Source: Rubritepida sp. (GTDB lineage: Bacteria > Pseudomonadota > Alphaproteobacteria > Acetobacterales > Acetobacteraceae). From it: a stretch of 6,025 bases of DNA. This document shows, one piece after another, positions 5,171-6,025 of this stretch (position 1 is the stretch's first letter; each line of letters begins with the position of its first letter). The DNA lies in NCBI GenBank assembly GCA_022843345.1, contig JALHNW010000124.1, forward strand, positions 1-6,025, read 5' to 3'. The notes beneath the pieces are model-generated. The model saw nothing but the letters and a program-made list of their open reading frames with translations. It did not search any database and was not told the origin of the DNA. The translations under genes and the position numbers were made by a program.

Positions 5171-6025
5171 TCACCCGGCTGCGATGGCGAAGTCCCGCGT
5201 CAGCCGGCCTGTCAGCGCCGCCTGCGCTGCCAGGAAGGCGGCGGCGGCGGCGGGCTCGCTGCCCACCGGCACCATGCCGATGCCCGCCAGCCGTTCCATC
5301 GCCGCCGGGCGCAGCAGCGCGTCGCGCAGCGCCCGGTGCAGGCGCGCCACGACGTCGGCGGGCGTGCCGGCGGGGGCGAGGACGACGCCCCACTCGCTCC
5401 AGTCGTAGCCTTCCAGCCCCGCCTCGTGCAGCGTCGGCAGGTTGGGGAAGGCCGCCAGGCGCTCGCGCGTCGAGACGGCCAGGCCGCGCAGCCGCCCCTC
5501 CTGCACCATCGCCGCCGTGCTGCCGGCGGTGCCGATGTGGAAGTCCACCGTGCCGGCCAGCAGCGCCTGCACCGCCGGCCCGCCGCCGCGGAAGGGAACG
5601 TGCTCCACCTCGAAGCCCGCGAGCTGGCGCAGCAGCACGCCCGCGTAGTGGGTGGAGGCGCCGTTGCCGCCCGAGGCGTAGGTGAGCGGCCGCCCCGCCG
5701 CCGCCCGCGCCCGGCCGAGTGCGAGGAACTGCGCCGCATCCATCGCCGGCACGCCCGGATGGGTCGCCAGCAGCAGCGGCACGGTGGTGAGTTGCGTCAC
5801 CGGCGCGAAGGCGGTGGCGTAGTCGAAGGGCAGGCCGCGCAGCAGGAAGGGCGCGGCGGCGTGCTGCGAGGCGTCGAACAGCAGCACGTGCCCGTCGGCG
5901 GGGCTGGCGGCGACGAGGCCGGCCGCGATGCTGCCGATGGCGCCCGCGCGGTTCTCCACCACCAGGGGCTGGCCCAGCGCCTCGCCCAGCGCGGGCGCCA
6001 GCAGGCGGGTGACGGTGTCGATGGC
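5171..6025 (-). CDS. TctC/Bug-family tripartite tricarboxylate transporter substrate-binding protein, 5'-truncated by the window
   Basis: 284 codons are visible and the frame stays open to the right edge. The start, signal peptide and probably about 40 residues are missing compared with the usual 320-330. Bug proteins are periplasmic binding proteins for small carboxylates and other organic anions, serving TctAB-type transporters or acting as orphan receptors. Visible family motifs in order (fragment numbering): TRLLAPALGEALGQPLVVENRAGAIG (6-31, the 'VENRpGAgG' hallmark), ADGHVLLFD, YASGGNGASTHYAG (116-129), VPFRGGGPAVQALLAG (143-158), VDFHIG (160-165), then LRGLAVSTRERLAAFPNLPTLHEAGLEGYDWSEW and APAGTP. 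No TctA/TctB membrane genes are in view, so it may be one of the many orphan Bug proteins. An internal GTG at 5962 is not the start, since the family match continues upstream. The ligand cannot be told from the sequence. TGA is at 5173-5171. Confidence 0.92.
   Translation of the reverse strand, partial: AIDTVTRLLAPALGEALGQPLVVENRAGAIGSIAAGLVAASPADGHVLLFDASQHAAAPFLLRGLPFDYATAFAPVTQLTTVPLLLATHPGVPAMDAAQFLALGRARAAAGRPLTYASGGNGASTHYAGVLLRQLAGFEVEHVPFRGGGPAVQALLAGTVDFHIGTAGSTAAMVQEGRLRGLAVSTRERLAAFPNLPTLHEAGLEGYDWSEWGVVLAPAGTPADVVARLHRALRDALLRPAAMERLAGIGMVPVGSEPAAAAAFLAAQAALTGRLTRDFAIAAG

Noticed and set aside
5237..5253. GCG/GGC triplet run near the end of the Bug gene
   Set aside because: Encodes a short poly-alanine stretch in a helix; common in very GC-rich genomes.
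5960..5962. GTG as the start of the Bug/TctC gene
   Set aside because: The frame stays open to the window edge and the upstream residues (TRLLAPALGEALGQPL) belong to the family, so the true start lies outside.

Overview
The window is very GC-rich DNA with strongly GC-biased third codon positions, so most long open frames are antisense or out-of-frame shadows. The gene set (panC, etfB-etfA-hbd, a TctC/Bug-type solute-binding protein, a DUF808/YedI protein of alphaproteobacterial type) suggests an Alphaproteobacterium, most plausibly an Acetobacteraceae (Roseomonas-like) or related Rhodospirillales chromosome. The taxonomic call is inference from gene content and composition, not from a marker gene.

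Layout: the left edge holds the last 80 codons of panC on the + strand. Everything else is on the - strand. Read in the direction of transcription (right to left), the genes are: a TctC/Bug periplasmic substrate-binding protein (start beyond the right edge), an endonuclease III-like HhH-GPD DNA glycosylase, a DUF808 multipass membrane protein, etfB, etfA, two small uncharacterised genes (76 and 106 aa), and a 3-hydroxybutyryl-CoA dehydrogenase (hbd). Its stop codon lies one base from the panC stop, so panC and hbd are convergent. Gaps on the - strand are 24, 7, 45, 2 and 5 bases, then a 4-base overlap, then 49 bases. One long transcript is possible, but the 45-base gap before etfB is a natural place for a separate promoter.

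The metabolic core is etfB-etfA-...-hbd. EtfAB takes electrons from acyl-CoA dehydrogenases and passes them towards ubiquinone through ETF-ubiquinone oxidoreductase, and Hbd interconverts 3-hydroxybutyryl-CoA and acetoacetyl-CoA. Together they fit short-chain acyl-CoA oxidation or C4/polyhydroxybutyrate metabolism. The DNA glycosylase, DUF808 protein and Bug protein have no obvious functional link to it.

No RNA genes, CRISPR arrays, insertion sequences or clear intrinsic terminators were seen, and no non-coding stretch exceeds 50 bases. The less ordinary items are the pair of small genes inside the etf-hbd unit (one a coiled coil plus C-terminal membrane helix, reminiscent of phage XhlA-type proteins), a perfect 26-bp palindrome in the 5' coding part of the DUF808 gene, and an inverted repeat in the etfB leader that would overlap its ribosome binding site. 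I found no convincing new multi-gene system; the window is mostly ordinary core-metabolism chromosome.
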